From Crocinitomix catalasitica ATCC 23190 (GTDB lineage: Bacteria > Bacteroidota > Bacteroidia > Flavobacteriales_D > Crocinitomicaceae), in NCBI RefSeq assembly GCF_000621625.1, contig NZ_JHXV01000001.1, positions 401,556-465,555 on the forward strand: a stretch of DNA of 64,000 nt, in the 5' to 3' direction. The notes below the pieces were generated by a model. That model did no database searches. It saw only the letters and a list, made by a program, of their open reading frames with translations, and was not told where the DNA came from. This document shows, in pieces, positions 34,922 through 44,731 of this stretch. A program made the translations under genes and the position numbers. Numbering within the stretch: the first letter of the stretch is position 1; every line of letters starts with the position of its first letter.

Positions 34922-36010
34922 ATGGGAACAGCGAATTACAAATTGTCAAAATCATCAATTCAATTTTTAGAAAAATACCTAAACAATCCTTCTCCTACGG
35001 GTTTTGAAGCTGAAGGTCAAAAGCTTTGGTTGGACTATATTAAATCGTCAATTGACGATTATTGGGTAGATAATTATGGTTCTGTAGTTGGTATTATAAA
35101 TCCCGAAGCAAAATATAAAGTAGTGATTGAAGCTCATGCTGATGAAATTTCATGGTTTGTTCATTATATCACTGATGATGGTTTTATTTATTTAAGAAGA
35201 AACGGTGGATCGGATCATCAAATTGCCCCTTCTAAACGTGTAAATATTCATACCGATAATGGTATTGTGAAAGCTGTTTTTGGATGGCCTGCTATTCATA
35301 CACGAAAAGGAAAAGTTGAAGGGCCAACACAAGCTAATATTTTCTTAGATTGTGGATGTGAGTCTAAAGACGAGGTTGAAAAACTCGGCGTACATGTTGG
35401 TTGTGTAATCACTTATGAAGATGAGTTCATGATCATGAATAAAACGAAGTTCGTTGGTCGTGCACTTGACAATAGAATCGGTGGGTTTATGATTGCTGAA
35501 GTTGCTAAATTACTCAAGAAGAATAATATTGATCTTCCTTTTGGTTTGTATATAACGAATTCGGTTCAAGAAGAGGTTGGTCTAAGAGGTGCACAGATGG
35601 TCGCTGAAAGAATTAAGCCTGATGTAGCCATTGTTACTGATGTATGTCATGATACTTCAACGCCTATGCTTAATAAAATATTGCAGGGTGATTTAAAAAG
35701 TGGACTTGGTCCAGTTTTAACTTATGGGCCTGCGGTTCAGAATAATTTATTGTCCTTAGTTATTGATGCGGCTAAAGAAAATAAAATACCATTCCAACGT
35801 GCTGCTGTGTCAAGAGCAACAGGAACAGATACGGATGCATTTGCTTATTCTAACGCTGGTGTGCCTTCGGTTTTAATTTCAACGCCTTTACGTTATATGC
35901 ATACAACTGTTGAAATGGCACATAGAAATGACGTAGAAAACGGAATAAAACTAATTTATAACGCGCTTTTGAATATTAAATCGGGACAAGACTTTAGATA
36001 CTTTAAATAA
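34922..36010 (+). CDS. M42-family metallopeptidase (glutamyl aminopeptidase/tetrahedral type)
   Basis: A 362-residue cytoplasmic enzyme. Metal-binding and catalytic elements are visible: EAHADEIS (His-x-Asp), RALDNRIGG (bridging Asp), VQEEVGLRGA (Glu-Glu), DVCHDT and the C-terminal HTTVEMAHRND. M42 peptidases form large tetrahedral dodecamers that degrade peptides released by proteases. The related cellulase label sometimes given to this family is a historical error. No signal peptide is present. It is monocistronic, facing the RimB-RimK fusion gene across a short shared terminator. Confidence 0.92.
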   Translation: MGTANYKLSKSSIQFLEKYLNNPSPTGFEAEGQKLWLDYIKSSIDDYWVDNYGSVVGIINPEAKYKVVIEAHADEISWFVHYITDDGFIYLRRNGGSDHQIAPSKRVNIHTDNGIVKAVFGWPAIHTRKGKVEGPTQANIFLDCGCESKDEVEKLGVHVGCVITYEDEFMIMNKTKFVGRALDNRIGGFMIAEVAKLLKKNNIDLPFGLYITNSVQEEVGLRGAQMVAERIKPDVAIVTDVCHDTSTPMLNKILQGDLKSGLGPVLTYGPAVQNNLLSLVIDAAKENKIPFQRAAVSRATGTDTDAFAYSNAGVPSVLISTPLRYMHTTVEMAHRNDVENGIKLIYNALLNIKSGQDFRYFK

Positions 36011-36017
36011 AGAATAC

Positions 36018-36050
36018 GAACGTAAATAGTATTATAAACTACTTGCGTTC
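36018..36050. terminator. Bidirectional terminator between convergent genes
   Basis: A 13-base imperfect stem (GAACGTAAATAGT with ACTACTTGCGTTC, one G-T and one mismatch) with T-rich sequence on the plus side. It overlaps the last codons of the minus-strand gene. Confidence 0.55.
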
Positions 36051-37421
36051 ATATTTTAATTTTTTCTCAATTGCGCCAATCATTAAACCTGCAATATCGA
36101 TTCCTGTAGCTCCTTCTATTCCTTCTAACCCTGGTGATGAATTTACTTCAAGTACCATTGGCCCCTTGTTTGATCGGATGATGTCTACACCTGCAATTGG
36201 TAAGTTTAAAACTTTGGCAGCTTTGATTGCTAGCCGGCGTTCTTCAGCTGTAATTCGAATGACACTTGCTTTTCCTCCCATGTGAATATTGGAACGGAAT
36301 TCACCTTTTTGCGCTTCTCTTTGAATGGATGCAACAACTTTATTATCAATCACAAAACAACGAATGTCTTTTCCGCCAGCTTCTTTGATGAATTCTTGAA
36401 CGAGAATGTTTGCGTTTAAACTTTTAAAAGCATTTATTACACTTTCTGCAGCTTTATTCGTTTCAGCCAATACAACACCTTTACCTTGTGTGCTCTCTAA
36501 TAGTTTTACAATTAAAGGAGCGCCACTCACCATTTCAATCAATCCTTTTGTGTCTTGTGGTGATTTAGCAAAGCCTGTAATTGGTACGTTTATACCATGC
36601 ATCGCAAATATTTGTGATGAAAATAATTTATCTCTTGATCTTGAAATTGATGCTGCTTCGTTAAGACAATAAGTTCCCATCGATTCGAATTGACGTACTA
36701 ATGCACATCCATAATGTGTCATTGAAGGACGTAATCTTGGAATAATGGCATCCAATTCTTCTAAAATAGATCCACCTCTGTATCTAACTTCTGGTTGGGT
36801 GGCATCCATTTTCATGAAACAGTGCTCGATGTTTAGAAATGTAATGGTATGTCCACGCTCTTCTCCTGCTTCAATAATTCGTTTATTACTATATAGTTCT
36901 CGATTCGATGCTAAAAGACCAATCTTTAAACCGCTATTTAATTTTTTTACTGATTTATAAAAATTATGGATTTGACTATCCGTATAATCTGCCAATAAAT
37001 ACGTTGCTGACGGATCGACTAAAAATCGTTCATTCATAGCTTCTCTTCCAAGAAGCATTCTGAATCCCATTGCGTCACGATTGGCTAATGTTAGTTCTAT
37101 TTCAAATTTTTCTTGGCCAATAGTAACTTTCGTTTTGATTACATAGCGTCTTTCACTGACACCGCCTGTGTTTTTTACTTTTCGTATCGCTACTACTGGA
37201 CATTCATTCTTAATAATTACTTTTCTGGATTCACGCAATGGGTGAATTTCAAATCTAACCCATTCTTCACCGTTCTTAATAAAAGGTTCAATGTCTGATG
37301 CATGAATTGACGAAGTTTGTGCGCCTGAATCTATTCTAGCACGAATAGCAGGAGTTCCTAAATCTTCAAATGCACACCACTCTTCACTACCTATTACTGT
37401 TAAATTGCTGTAATTATCCAT
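36039..37421 (-). CDS. rimK: Fusion of RimB-type aspartic protease domain and RimK-type glutamate ligase
   Basis: A 460-residue protein. The N-terminal domain (about 1-145) is the RimB/PF05618 retropepsin-like fold, with RARIDSGAQTSSIHA (catalytic DSGA) and MLLGREAM. The C-terminal part (about 160-460) is a RimK ATP-grasp ligase: KIGLLASN at its start, VKLLESTQGKGVVLAE (ATP loop), VQEFIKEAGGKDIRCFV, and VLEVNSSPGLEGIE with the metal-binding Glu-Asn. RimK adds glutamates to the tail of ribosomal protein S6, and RimB trims or regulates this in pseudomonads. Here both activities would be on one chain. The ATG at 37421 is chosen over an in-frame TTG at 37454. Confidence 0.88.
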   Translation of the reverse strand: MDNYSNLTVIGSEEWCAFEDLGTPAIRARIDSGAQTSSIHASDIEPFIKNGEEWVRFEIHPLRESRKVIIKNECPVVAIRKVKNTGGVSERRYVIKTKVTIGQEKFEIELTLANRDAMGFRMLLGREAMNERFLVDPSATYLLADYTDSQIHNFYKSVKKLNSGLKIGLLASNRELYSNKRIIEAGEERGHTITFLNIEHCFMKMDATQPEVRYRGGSILEELDAIIPRLRPSMTHYGCALVRQFESMGTYCLNEAASISRSRDKLFSSQIFAMHGINVPITGFAKSPQDTKGLIEMVSGAPLIVKLLESTQGKGVVLAETNKAAESVINAFKSLNANILVQEFIKEAGGKDIRCFVIDNKVVASIQREAQKGEFRSNIHMGGKASVIRITAEERRLAIKAAKVLNLPIAGVDIIRSNKGPMVLEVNSSPGLEGIEGATGIDIAGLMIGAIEKKLKYERK

Positions 37422-37642
37422 TTTATAGCCTATACTTTTTTTAATAAAGAACAATACTAAATAAAAAAATATTCATTTCGGCTATTATTTTTTAAAACTA
37501 CAGAATTATTGAACTGATTTGTTCTCTAATTGGAATATTGTTCATTTTAGGATGGTGATTCATAATCTGCCTGCCCAGTTCAAATTAAAAAATTCCTATC
37601 TTTACCCATCTTTAATCAAAAAGCCAATTTATTAAATCTATT

Positions 37643-38812
37643 ATGCCAAAAATTCTAATTATTGATGATGAAAGAAGTATCAGAAGAACACTAAAAGAAA
37701 TTTTAGAATTTGAAAATTATACTGTTGATGTTGTAGAAGACGGAATTGCGGGTGTTGAGGAAGCAAAGAATAATAAGTATGATGTTATTTTTTGTGATAT
37801 TAAGATGCCGCAAATGGATGGAATAGAAGTGCTAACTAAGTTAAAGAATGATGGCTTAGAGACGCCAATTATTATGATTTCTGGTCATGGTAATATTGAA
37901 ACGGCTGTTGATTCTATTAAAAATGGTGCTTACGATTTTATTGAGAAACCTCTTGATCTAAATCGAATTCTTGTTACCATCAAAAATGCGCTTGACAAAA
38001 CCAATCTGGTTGAAGAGACGAAAGTTTTGAAGAAGCAAATAAAATTGCATTCTAAAAATTATCAAATTATAGGATCTTCTGAGCCATTGAATCAAATTCG
38101 AGAAATGATTGTGAAGGTTGCCCCTTCGGATGCAAGAGTTTTGATTACTGGACCTAATGGCTCGGGTAAAGAACTTGTGGCAAGACAGCTTCATGAAAAT
38201 AGTGCCAGAAAATCTAGTCCTTTTATTGAGGTGAATTGTGCTGCAATACCTTCTGAATTGATTGAGTCGGAGCTTTTTGGACATGAAAAGGGCGCTTTTA
38301 CCTCTGCTGTAAAACAGAAGAAAGGAAAATTTGAATTGGCATCTAAAGGAACGTTATTCCTTGATGAAATTGGAGATATGAGTGCTTCTGCTCAAGCGAA
38401 AGTTTTGAGAGCTCTTCAAGAAAATAAGATTACTAGAGTAGGTGGTGAGCAAGATATAAAAGTGAATCCAAGGGTGATTGCCGCAACGAATAAAGATTTG
38501 CGTAAAATGATTACTGATGGACAATTCCGAGAAGATCTATTCCACCGATTAAGTGTAATCATAATCGAAGTGCCTTCTTTAAACGATAGAAAAGACGATA
38601 TTCCAATTCTAGCAGATTACTTTTTAGAAAAGTTATGTGCTGAATATGGTATGGCTAAAAAATCAATTGCTCCAGATGCAATAACTGCTCTACAAGATGT
38701 GAATTGGACAGGTAATATCAGAGAATTGCGGAATATTGTTGAGCGTTTAATAATTTTAGGTGGTAATGAGATTGTTAAAGAAGATGTCAAAAAATTTGTA
38801 GTTACAGTGTAA
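37643..38812 (+). CDS. NtrC-like sigma-54 activator lacking the DNA-binding domain
   Basis: A 389-residue response regulator. The receiver domain (about 1-120) has the acidic pocket IIDDE and the phosphorylation site Asp52 (FCDIKMP). The AAA+ domain (about 140-365) has Walker A GPNGSGKE (near 170), a GAFTSA loop (217-222), Walker [10 protein letters not shown] and the arginine fingers. The protein ends at KKFVVTV right after the AAA+ C-terminal helices, without the Fis-type HTH of NtrC (usually 450-470 residues). It could therefore activate sigma-54 polymerase from solution. GAFTSA differs from the classic GAFTGA. A TATCTTTA -7-like element lies at 37597-37604. nadC follows 3 bases later. Confidence 0.9.
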   Translation: MPKILIIDDERSIRRTLKEILEFENYTVDVVEDGIAGVEEAKNNKYDVIFCDIKMPQMDGIEVLTKLKNDGLETPIIMISGHGNIETAVDSIKNGAYDFIEKPLDLNRILVTIKNALDKTNLVEETKVLKKQIKLHSKNYQIIGSSEPLNQIREMIVKVAPSDARVLITGPNGSGKELVARQLHENSARKSSPFIEVNCAAIPSELIESELFGHEKGAFTSAVKQKKGKFELASKGTLFLDEIGDMSASAQAKVLRALQENKITRVGGEQDIKVNPRVIAATNKDLRKMITDGQFREDLFHRLSVIIIEVPSLNDRKDDIPILADYFLEKLCAEYGMAKKSIAPDAITALQDVNWTGNIRELRNIVERLIILGGNEIVKEDVKKFVVTV

Positions 38813-38815
38813 TTT

Positions 38816-39688
38816 ATGATCGACTTAATAGAAAATAAAAAAGCAGAACTATTCGATATTATAGACAATGCTTTTAAAGAGGATATCGGAGATGGTGATC
38901 ATACATCATTAGCTACTGTTCCTGAAAATGCAACAGGAAAAGCAAAGCTACTCGTTAAAGATGATGGAGTTCTTGCTGGTGTTGAATTGGCAGAAATCAT
39001 CTTTAAAAGATTAGATCCAAGTCTTAAATTAGAGGTTTTAATTAAGGACGGTGCGAAAGTCAAACATGGTGATATCGCTTTTTATGTTGAAGGATCTTCT
39101 CGTTCTATTTTAAGTGGTGAAAGATTGGTGCTAAACTTTATGCAACGCATGAGTGGAATTGCAACCAAAACGAATGAATTAGCAAAGTTGATTGCGCATT
39201 TACCAACACAATTATTAGATACTAGGAAAACGACACCTGGAATTCGTTTGATGGAAAAGTGGGCGGTTCAAATTGGTGGTGGAAATAATCATAGGTATGC
39301 ATTGTACGATATGATTATGATCAAAGATAATCATGTGGACTACGCCGGTGGAATTAAAGAATCAATCCTAGGAACAAAAGATTATCTTCAAAAGAATAAT
39401 TTGGATTTAAAAATTGAAGTTGAGACAAGAAATTTGGATGAAGTAAAAGCCGTTTTGGCTGTAGGTGGGGTCGATAGAATTATGTTGGATAATTTTAGTC
39501 CTGATCAAATTCGTGAAGCTTTAAAGATTATTGATACATCAAAATATCAAACGGAAGCTTCAGGTGGAATTACTGGCGATACAATTCTAAGTTATGCTGA
39601 AACGGGTGTGGATTTTATTTCATCAGGAGCATTAACACATTCATATCAAAGTCTTGATTTAAGTTTGAAAGCTTCGTTTAATTATTAA
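38816..39688 (+). CDS. nadC: Nicotinate-nucleotide pyrophosphorylase (carboxylating)
   Basis: A 290-residue enzyme. It converts quinolinate and phosphoribosyl pyrophosphate to nicotinate mononucleotide in de novo NAD synthesis. Visible motifs: EDIGDGDHTS near the N-terminus, GERLVLNFMQRMSGIAT, DTRKTTPG, GGGNNHRYALYDMIMIKDNH, IEVETRNLDE and ASGGIT near the C-terminus. These include the basic residues that bind quinolinate and PRPP. nadA and nadB are not in the window. It follows the NtrC-like gene by 3 bases and overlaps the convergent SGNH gene by 4 bases at the stop codons. Confidence 0.96.
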   Translation: MIDLIENKKAELFDIIDNAFKEDIGDGDHTSLATVPENATGKAKLLVKDDGVLAGVELAEIIFKRLDPSLKLEVLIKDGAKVKHGDIAFYVEGSSRSILSGERLVLNFMQRMSGIATKTNELAKLIAHLPTQLLDTRKTTPGIRLMEKWAVQIGGGNNHRYALYDMIMIKDNHVDYAGGIKESILGTKDYLQKNNLDLKIEVETRNLDEVKAVLAVGGVDRIMLDNFSPDQIREALKIIDTSKYQTEASGGITGDTILSYAETGVDFISSGALTHSYQSLDLSLKASFNY

Positions 39689-40920
39689 CGGATACTTATT
39701 TTTTGTTTAGAATGATTAATGGCTAAGAAATATATTCCAGCCGGTAAAAAACTAATATTGATTGTTTCAATTGTGTTTTTCAATTGCTCTTCAAATACTA
39801 TTTTTCCTGTTAAATCTATAATGCGTAAATCTTCTCCTGCGTATACGCCATCAATTTTAAAAATACCGTTATTTGGATTGGGGTAAATTGAGAATGTTGT
39901 TTCATTATTTTCAATTCCTGCATCTGCAGCTAGATTCATTATTAACGATCGTGTACTCGTATCACAATCATTATTTGTTGTCAATTCAACTGTATATTCA
40001 TTAATAGCAGGGAAAGTGTGGATTGGGTTTTCTGTTAAATAAACTGTTCCATCTATATTCCATTCCCAAGCTGTAGCTGCTTCGTCTTCACTTGAAAAAG
40101 AATAAGTAAGCGGACTTGTTTCTTCATAATTAAAGTTGGCAAGAAGGTCATTGGCGCCTATTCTCCAAACTTCTGGTGTTCCAAAAACAACCTCGTCTGC
40201 CTTGGTTTGAAAATAAGCAGCAAGTTCTGCATCAATTCCTGCAGTATAAGTTGTGCCTAGACTCGGGCTTTGAAACATCGTAGCATACATTACGCATGCG
40301 GTTAAATAAGTGCCATTTATATTAGGGTGGCTACCGTCGCCAGAATATAATTCAATATCTGGATCGTCGTTAATAACCGCTCGCCAAGCTTCGCCAGCTG
40401 GAGCAACTGTTGCATCATTTTCATTGGCCATTAAGACATAAGCTGAACTTAGCTCATCTTGCATACCTTCATAAGTACAAACAGGTGGGTAATCAGGGCA
40501 AAAGTCCGCATCTCCTGTCTTTCTTCCCCAAGTCATGTAAAAAACGACTTCGGTACATGCGTAATTATCTTTAATAATATCGTTCAAATCTGCTGCGTTT
40601 TCAGGCGAATTCATTGCGCCAACAATTTCGATTGGTAAAGCTGGAATTTGACTTTGGTCTTGTAATACAATATAATCCCAATTTCGGCTGGCTATTTTGT
40701 CAAGTGCGGTTGGATTTGTTTTATGTTGTTCAAACCTCGTTCCGCCGGGATTGTGACTGTCAATAAATACGGTGTGTTCATTTGCAACAGCTAGGCTGTC
40801 GACTAATGCTGGAAGGTGATATGCAGCGGTGTAGCTATTACCAATAAATAAAATTGACTTCTCTTGTGCGATCACTGCGCTGGTAGAAATAAAAAAAAGA
40901 CATATTACAATTAATCGCAT
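39685..40920 (-). CDS. SGNH-hydrolase-like T9SS cargo protein, copy 1
   Basis: A 411-residue exported protein. After the signal peptide (about 1-19), an SGNH-like domain (about 20-255) shows block I as FIGNSYTAAY, a WDYIVLQDQSQ block, and a C-terminal GSHPNINGTYL with the Asp/His dyad. A PKD domain (about 265-330) follows, then a T9SS type A sorting domain (about 345-411, FSIYPNPNNGIFKI...GIYFLAIN). Such enzymes usually remove ester groups from carbohydrates. The substrate is unknown. It is the downstream member of a tandem pair with the gene at 40994-42229 and has the same length. Confidence 0.85.
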   Translation of the reverse strand: MRLIVICLFFISTSAVIAQEKSILFIGNSYTAAYHLPALVDSLAVANEHTVFIDSHNPGGTRFEQHKTNPTALDKIASRNWDYIVLQDQSQIPALPIEIVGAMNSPENAADLNDIIKDNYACTEVVFYMTWGRKTGDADFCPDYPPVCTYEGMQDELSSAYVLMANENDATVAPAGEAWRAVINDDPDIELYSGDGSHPNINGTYLTACVMYATMFQSPSLGTTYTAGIDAELAAYFQTKADEVVFGTPEVWRIGANDLLANFNYEETSPLTYSFSSEDEAATAWEWNIDGTVYLTENPIHTFPAINEYTVELTTNNDCDTSTRSLIMNLAADAGIENNETTFSIYPNPNNGIFKIDGVYAGEDLRIIDLTGKIVFEEQLKNTIETINISFLPAGIYFLAINHSKQKISIR

Positions 40921-40993
40921 GTTTTAATTTGTTTTATTGTACAGGATCATTGTGATAAAAATGGATACTGTGTTTTAATATTTAACAGTTTGG

Positions 40994-42229
40994 TTATTGA
41001 ATACAGATTTTAAACTGGCGGTCTCGAATTTGTAAGATGTAAATACCGTCAGGTAATAAATCTAAACTAATCTCAGTTTCCTTTTCATCGATTTGAAAAT
41101 CTATTATAGTTCTGCCACTCATGTCCAATATCGTAACGGGTGTTGATGATGTTACGTTGCTTTTAATTTTAAATATTCCTTGATTTGGGTTGGGGTAAAT
41201 AGACAGGTGTAATTCGTTATTGTTTAATCCTAAATCCGTTAACGTTAATATTTCCGTACTAATAATTGTATCACAATCATTGAGTGCTTTTAATTCTATT
41301 TCATAACTACCATATTCAGGAAAGGTATGTGTTGGATTCTCCTCTGTATATAGTATTCCATCAATTGTCCATTCCCATTCATCAATTGTTTCATCTTCAC
41401 TTGTAAATGAGTATGTCATTGGACTGAATTCTTCGAAATAGAAATCAGCAGATAATTCATTAAATCCAATTCGCCAAATATCGGGTGAACCAAAAACAAT
41501 TTCGTCTGCTTTAGTTTGGAAGAATAATGCCAATTCGTCATCAATATCAGCGGTAAATGTAGCGCCTACTGATGGCGATTGATAAATTGTGGCAAACATT
41601 ACACAAGCTGTTAAATACGCACCATTAATATTCGGGTGTCCACTATCCATGTCATAGAGTTCAATGTCTGGATCTTCATTAATTACAGCTCTCCAAGCTT
41701 CGCCCGCTGGTGAAACTGTTCCTCCATAATCATTGGCCATCGCTATATGTGCATCTCGCAATTCATCTTGCATACCTTCGTAAGTGCATACTGGTGGATA
41801 TTCATCGCAAAAAAAGGCATCGCCATATTTGATGCCCCAAGTCATGTAGAAAACAACTTCCGTACAAGCGTAATTGTCTTTAATGATAGTGTTTAATTCT
41901 GTTGCATGTGGCGGAGAATAAGCATCGCCGGCAATTTCTTCCGGCAATACCGCAAGTTGGACATGTTCTTGTAGCACCACATAATCCCAATTTCTACTTG
42001 CAATTTTATCCAAAGTATAATCTAAAACTTTATGAGTTTGAAAACGAGAACCGCCAGGCATACTTGCATCTACTATCATTGTTTCACCTTTTGATAGAGC
42101 AATATTATAAACTAGGTCAGGCAAGTTGTATGCACCGGTAAAACTGTTACCAATAAACAAGACAGACTTATCTTGAGAAATTCCTAAAATTGATACAATA
42201 CAAAAAATAAAAGTTGAAATAAGTCGCAT
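40994..42229 (-). CDS. SGNH-hydrolase-like T9SS cargo protein, copy 2
   Basis: A 411-residue paralogue of the gene at 39685-40920, with matching layout: signal peptide, SGNH-like domain (FIGNSFTGAY; GHPNINGAYL), PKD domain and type A sorting domain (LSIYPNPNQGIFKI). Block I has Phe where copy 1 has Tyr, and the His-containing block reads DSGHPN rather than GDGSHPN. The two copies are about 70 bases apart, both on the minus strand, so they may share a transcript. Equal length with clear divergence suggests an old tandem duplication maintained by selection. Confidence 0.85.
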   Translation of the reverse strand: MRLISTFIFCIVSILGISQDKSVLFIGNSFTGAYNLPDLVYNIALSKGETMIVDASMPGGSRFQTHKVLDYTLDKIASRNWDYVVLQEHVQLAVLPEEIAGDAYSPPHATELNTIIKDNYACTEVVFYMTWGIKYGDAFFCDEYPPVCTYEGMQDELRDAHIAMANDYGGTVSPAGEAWRAVINEDPDIELYDMDSGHPNINGAYLTACVMFATIYQSPSVGATFTADIDDELALFFQTKADEIVFGSPDIWRIGFNELSADFYFEEFSPMTYSFTSEDETIDEWEWTIDGILYTEENPTHTFPEYGSYEIELKALNDCDTIISTEILTLTDLGLNNNELHLSIYPNPNQGIFKIKSNVTSSTPVTILDMSGRTIIDFQIDEKETEISLDLLPDGIYILQIRDRQFKICIQ

Positions 42230-42278
42230 TTTAATGTATTTTAAAACAGGGTTCTCATCCTAGAGAAAATTTAAAGGA

Positions 42279-44045
42279 TTATTGTTTGCCGTATATTTTG
42301 TCGTATAAAACTTTATACTTTTCTAGAATTATTTTTCGTTTAGGCTTTAATGTCGGTGTCAGTTCTCCAGTTTCAGGAGTCCAAACACTATCAACCAATT
42401 CGAATAATTTAATTTGTTCCCATTTTCCAAAACCAGCATTCAATCGATCAACTTCTTCTTTGATTCTATCTTTTACGATATCAGAATTGGCCATTTCTTT
42501 ATTAGTGGTGCCGATATTATGATTTTTTAATTTGATCCAAGCCTTAACAAATTCGAAATCTGGAACAATTAAAGCGGCTGGCATTTTTTGATTTTCACCA
42601 ATGACCATCAATTGTTCAATGAATCTAGATTCTTTAAACTTGTTCTCCATTAATTGAGGTGCAATATATTTGCCTCCAGAAGTCTTAAAAATTTCTTTTT
42701 TACGATCTGTAATTTTAAGGAATTCATTTTCTACAAATTCACCGATGTCTCCAGTATGAAGCCATCCGTCTGCATCAATTTCTTCCGCAGTTTTTTCTGG
42801 CATATTATAATAGCCCATCATTACATTAGGGCCTTTTACTAATATTTCACCGTCTTTAGCTATTTTAACTTGGACACCGTCAATAACAGCCCCCGTTGTT
42901 CCAATTCTTACCTTATTGTCTGTTGCACAATTCACACTAATCACTGGAGAGGTTTCTGTTAATCCATACCCTTCCATAATTGGAATGTTTGCGGCTAAAA
43001 ATATTCTAGCCAATCGCGGTTGTAATGCCGCACTTCCAGATGCTACAGCTTCAGCTCTACCGCCTAAAGCTTCTTGCCATTTACTGAAAATTAACTTTCT
43101 CGCAATTTTTAGTTTAAATGTGTACCAAGCAGATTTTCCGACAACGTCATATTCTTCTCCTAGAGCAACAGCCCAGAAGAATAATTTTCTCTTAATTCCA
43201 GTCAATGCTTCCCCTTTCGCCATTATTTTGTCGAACACCTTTTCAAGCAGTCTCGGAACAGCGGTAAATACATTCGGTTTTACTTCTCTCAAATCGTCTC
43301 CGATTGTATCCATTGATTCGGCAAAATAAATAGATACACTTTTATATTGGTATAAATAAAGTAGCATACGCTCATAAACATGACATACGGGTAGAAAACT
43401 CAAAGCGGTTCCTGTAGGTTCAACTGGAAGTCTCGGTTCGCAAGCTTTTACATTGCTCAATAAATTATTATGCGAAAGCATCACGCCTTTCGGATTTCCT
43501 GTAGTACCAGAAGTATATATTAATGTTACTAAGTCTTCTGGTTTAATTGCAGCTTTTCTCTTTTCAATCTCTGCATCTAAAGTAGCGTCTGGTTCACATA
43601 AAATTGATTTCCAGTTTTTACAATCTGACACCTTTTCAAAAGAATAAATTTCTTTTAAAGTTGGTACACGATCTTTTATGCTTTTTACTTTTAATTGTAG
43701 AGCTTCGTCAGAAACAAAGCATAAGCTGATTTTGGCATCATTAAAAATATAAGCATATACTTCCTCGCTAATAGTTGGGTATACCGGAACACCGATTGCA
43801 CCAACTTGTTGAATGCCGATGTCCATTATATTCCATTCCGATCGATTATTAGAAATTAAAGCAATCATATCACCAGGTTGAACACCTAATTTAATGAGCC
43901 CTCGACTTACGGCATTGGCTTGGTCAATATAACTCTGTGTGGATGTTTTTTTCCATTCCCCATTCACCTTATCATTAAAAGCATCAGCCTTTGGATAGGT
44001 ATTTAATTGATTGTAAGGGAGATCAAATAAGCGTGTTACGTTCAT
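42279..44045 (-). CDS. Long-chain fatty acid-CoA ligase (AMP-forming)
   Basis: A 588-residue AMP-binding enzyme. The P-loop YTSGTTGNPKGVMLSHNN (near 175-190), the A5 motif EGYGLTETSP, the A7 motif DGWLHTGDIG and the A8 hinge ITDRKKEIFKTSGGKYIAP are all present. It activates fatty acids through an acyl-adenylate and transfers them to CoA. Length and the ISNNRSEWNIMD motif fit the FadD15/long-chain group of Bacteroidetes. It is cytoplasmic or peripherally membrane-bound and monocistronic as far as can be seen. Confidence 0.93.
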   Translation of the reverse strand: MNVTRLFDLPYNQLNTYPKADAFNDKVNGEWKKTSTQSYIDQANAVSRGLIKLGVQPGDMIALISNNRSEWNIMDIGIQQVGAIGVPVYPTISEEVYAYIFNDAKISLCFVSDEALQLKVKSIKDRVPTLKEIYSFEKVSDCKNWKSILCEPDATLDAEIEKRKAAIKPEDLVTLIYTSGTTGNPKGVMLSHNNLLSNVKACEPRLPVEPTGTALSFLPVCHVYERMLLYLYQYKSVSIYFAESMDTIGDDLREVKPNVFTAVPRLLEKVFDKIMAKGEALTGIKRKLFFWAVALGEEYDVVGKSAWYTFKLKIARKLIFSKWQEALGGRAEAVASGSAALQPRLARIFLAANIPIMEGYGLTETSPVISVNCATDNKVRIGTTGAVIDGVQVKIAKDGEILVKGPNVMMGYYNMPEKTAEEIDADGWLHTGDIGEFVENEFLKITDRKKEIFKTSGGKYIAPQLMENKFKESRFIEQLMVIGENQKMPAALIVPDFEFVKAWIKLKNHNIGTTNKEMANSDIVKDRIKEEVDRLNAGFGKWEQIKLFELVDSVWTPETGELTPTLKPKRKIILEKYKVLYDKIYGKQ

Positions 44046-44242
44046 GTGATATGTACTTATAAATTATATAATTAATATTCTCTGTAAGATACTAAAAAAC
44101 ATGATACGTTGGGCTACCTGATAATAATTTTGTAAATTGTAAAAAAATAAATGTTAAAAAATTTTTATTGAAATGTAACTTTTGATGAGTTAGATTGTTT
44201 TAGCTGATAAAAGGGACTGAATTTAATTGATCCACTACAATT

Positions 44243-44731
44243 TTGACAAGAAAAGAATACAATATTATCGTTACTGATTTTTCTTCAAGGTTATTCGGTT
44301 ATGCACTGAAATACCTAAAGAATACGGAGGACGCAAATGATATTGTTCAGGATGTTTTTGAAAAATTGTGGAAGAATCGGAAAAAGGTTGAAGTAGAAAA
44401 GGCAAAAGCTTGGTTGTTTACATGTGCACACAATGGCATGTTAAATATGATTAAGAAAAATAGCCGAATTTCTTATAGAGAGAATAATACTTCAGAGCCG
44501 AATGAAAATTGTCACACTGCTTCGTTTGAAATGAAGGAATTAATTGACAAATCATTAGGATTGCTTCCGCCGCTTCAAAAATCAATTCTCTTATTGAGAG
44601 ATTTGGAAGGATACAATTATAAAGAAATAGGCGAAATCTTAAACCTCTCTGAGGCACAGGTGAAAGTTTATTTATTCAGAGCTCGTAATAAAATTAAAAA
44701 GCAGTTAAAAGATCTAACACTTATCATATGA
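44243..44731 (+). CDS. ECF-type sigma-70 factor
   Basis: A 162-residue sigma factor. Region 2 (about 8-75) has LFGYALKYLKNTEDANDIVQDVFEKLW, and region 4 (about 105-155) has LLRDLEGYNYKEIGEILNLSEAQVKVYLFRAR, a clear helix-turn-helix. Region 3 is absent, as in ECF factors. The only usable start is TTG at 44243; a stop lies at 44228. The stop overlaps the ATG of the anti-sigma fusion in an ATGA junction, and a PorP/SprF gene follows. The context suggests that it controls envelope or T9SS genes in response to its membrane partner. Confidence 0.92.
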   Translation: MTRKEYNIIVTDFSSRLFGYALKYLKNTEDANDIVQDVFEKLWKNRKKVEVEKAKAWLFTCAHNGMLNMIKKNSRISYRENNTSEPNENCHTASFEMKELIDKSLGLLPPLQKSILLLRDLEGYNYKEIGEILNLSEAQVKVYLFRARNKIKKQLKDLTLII

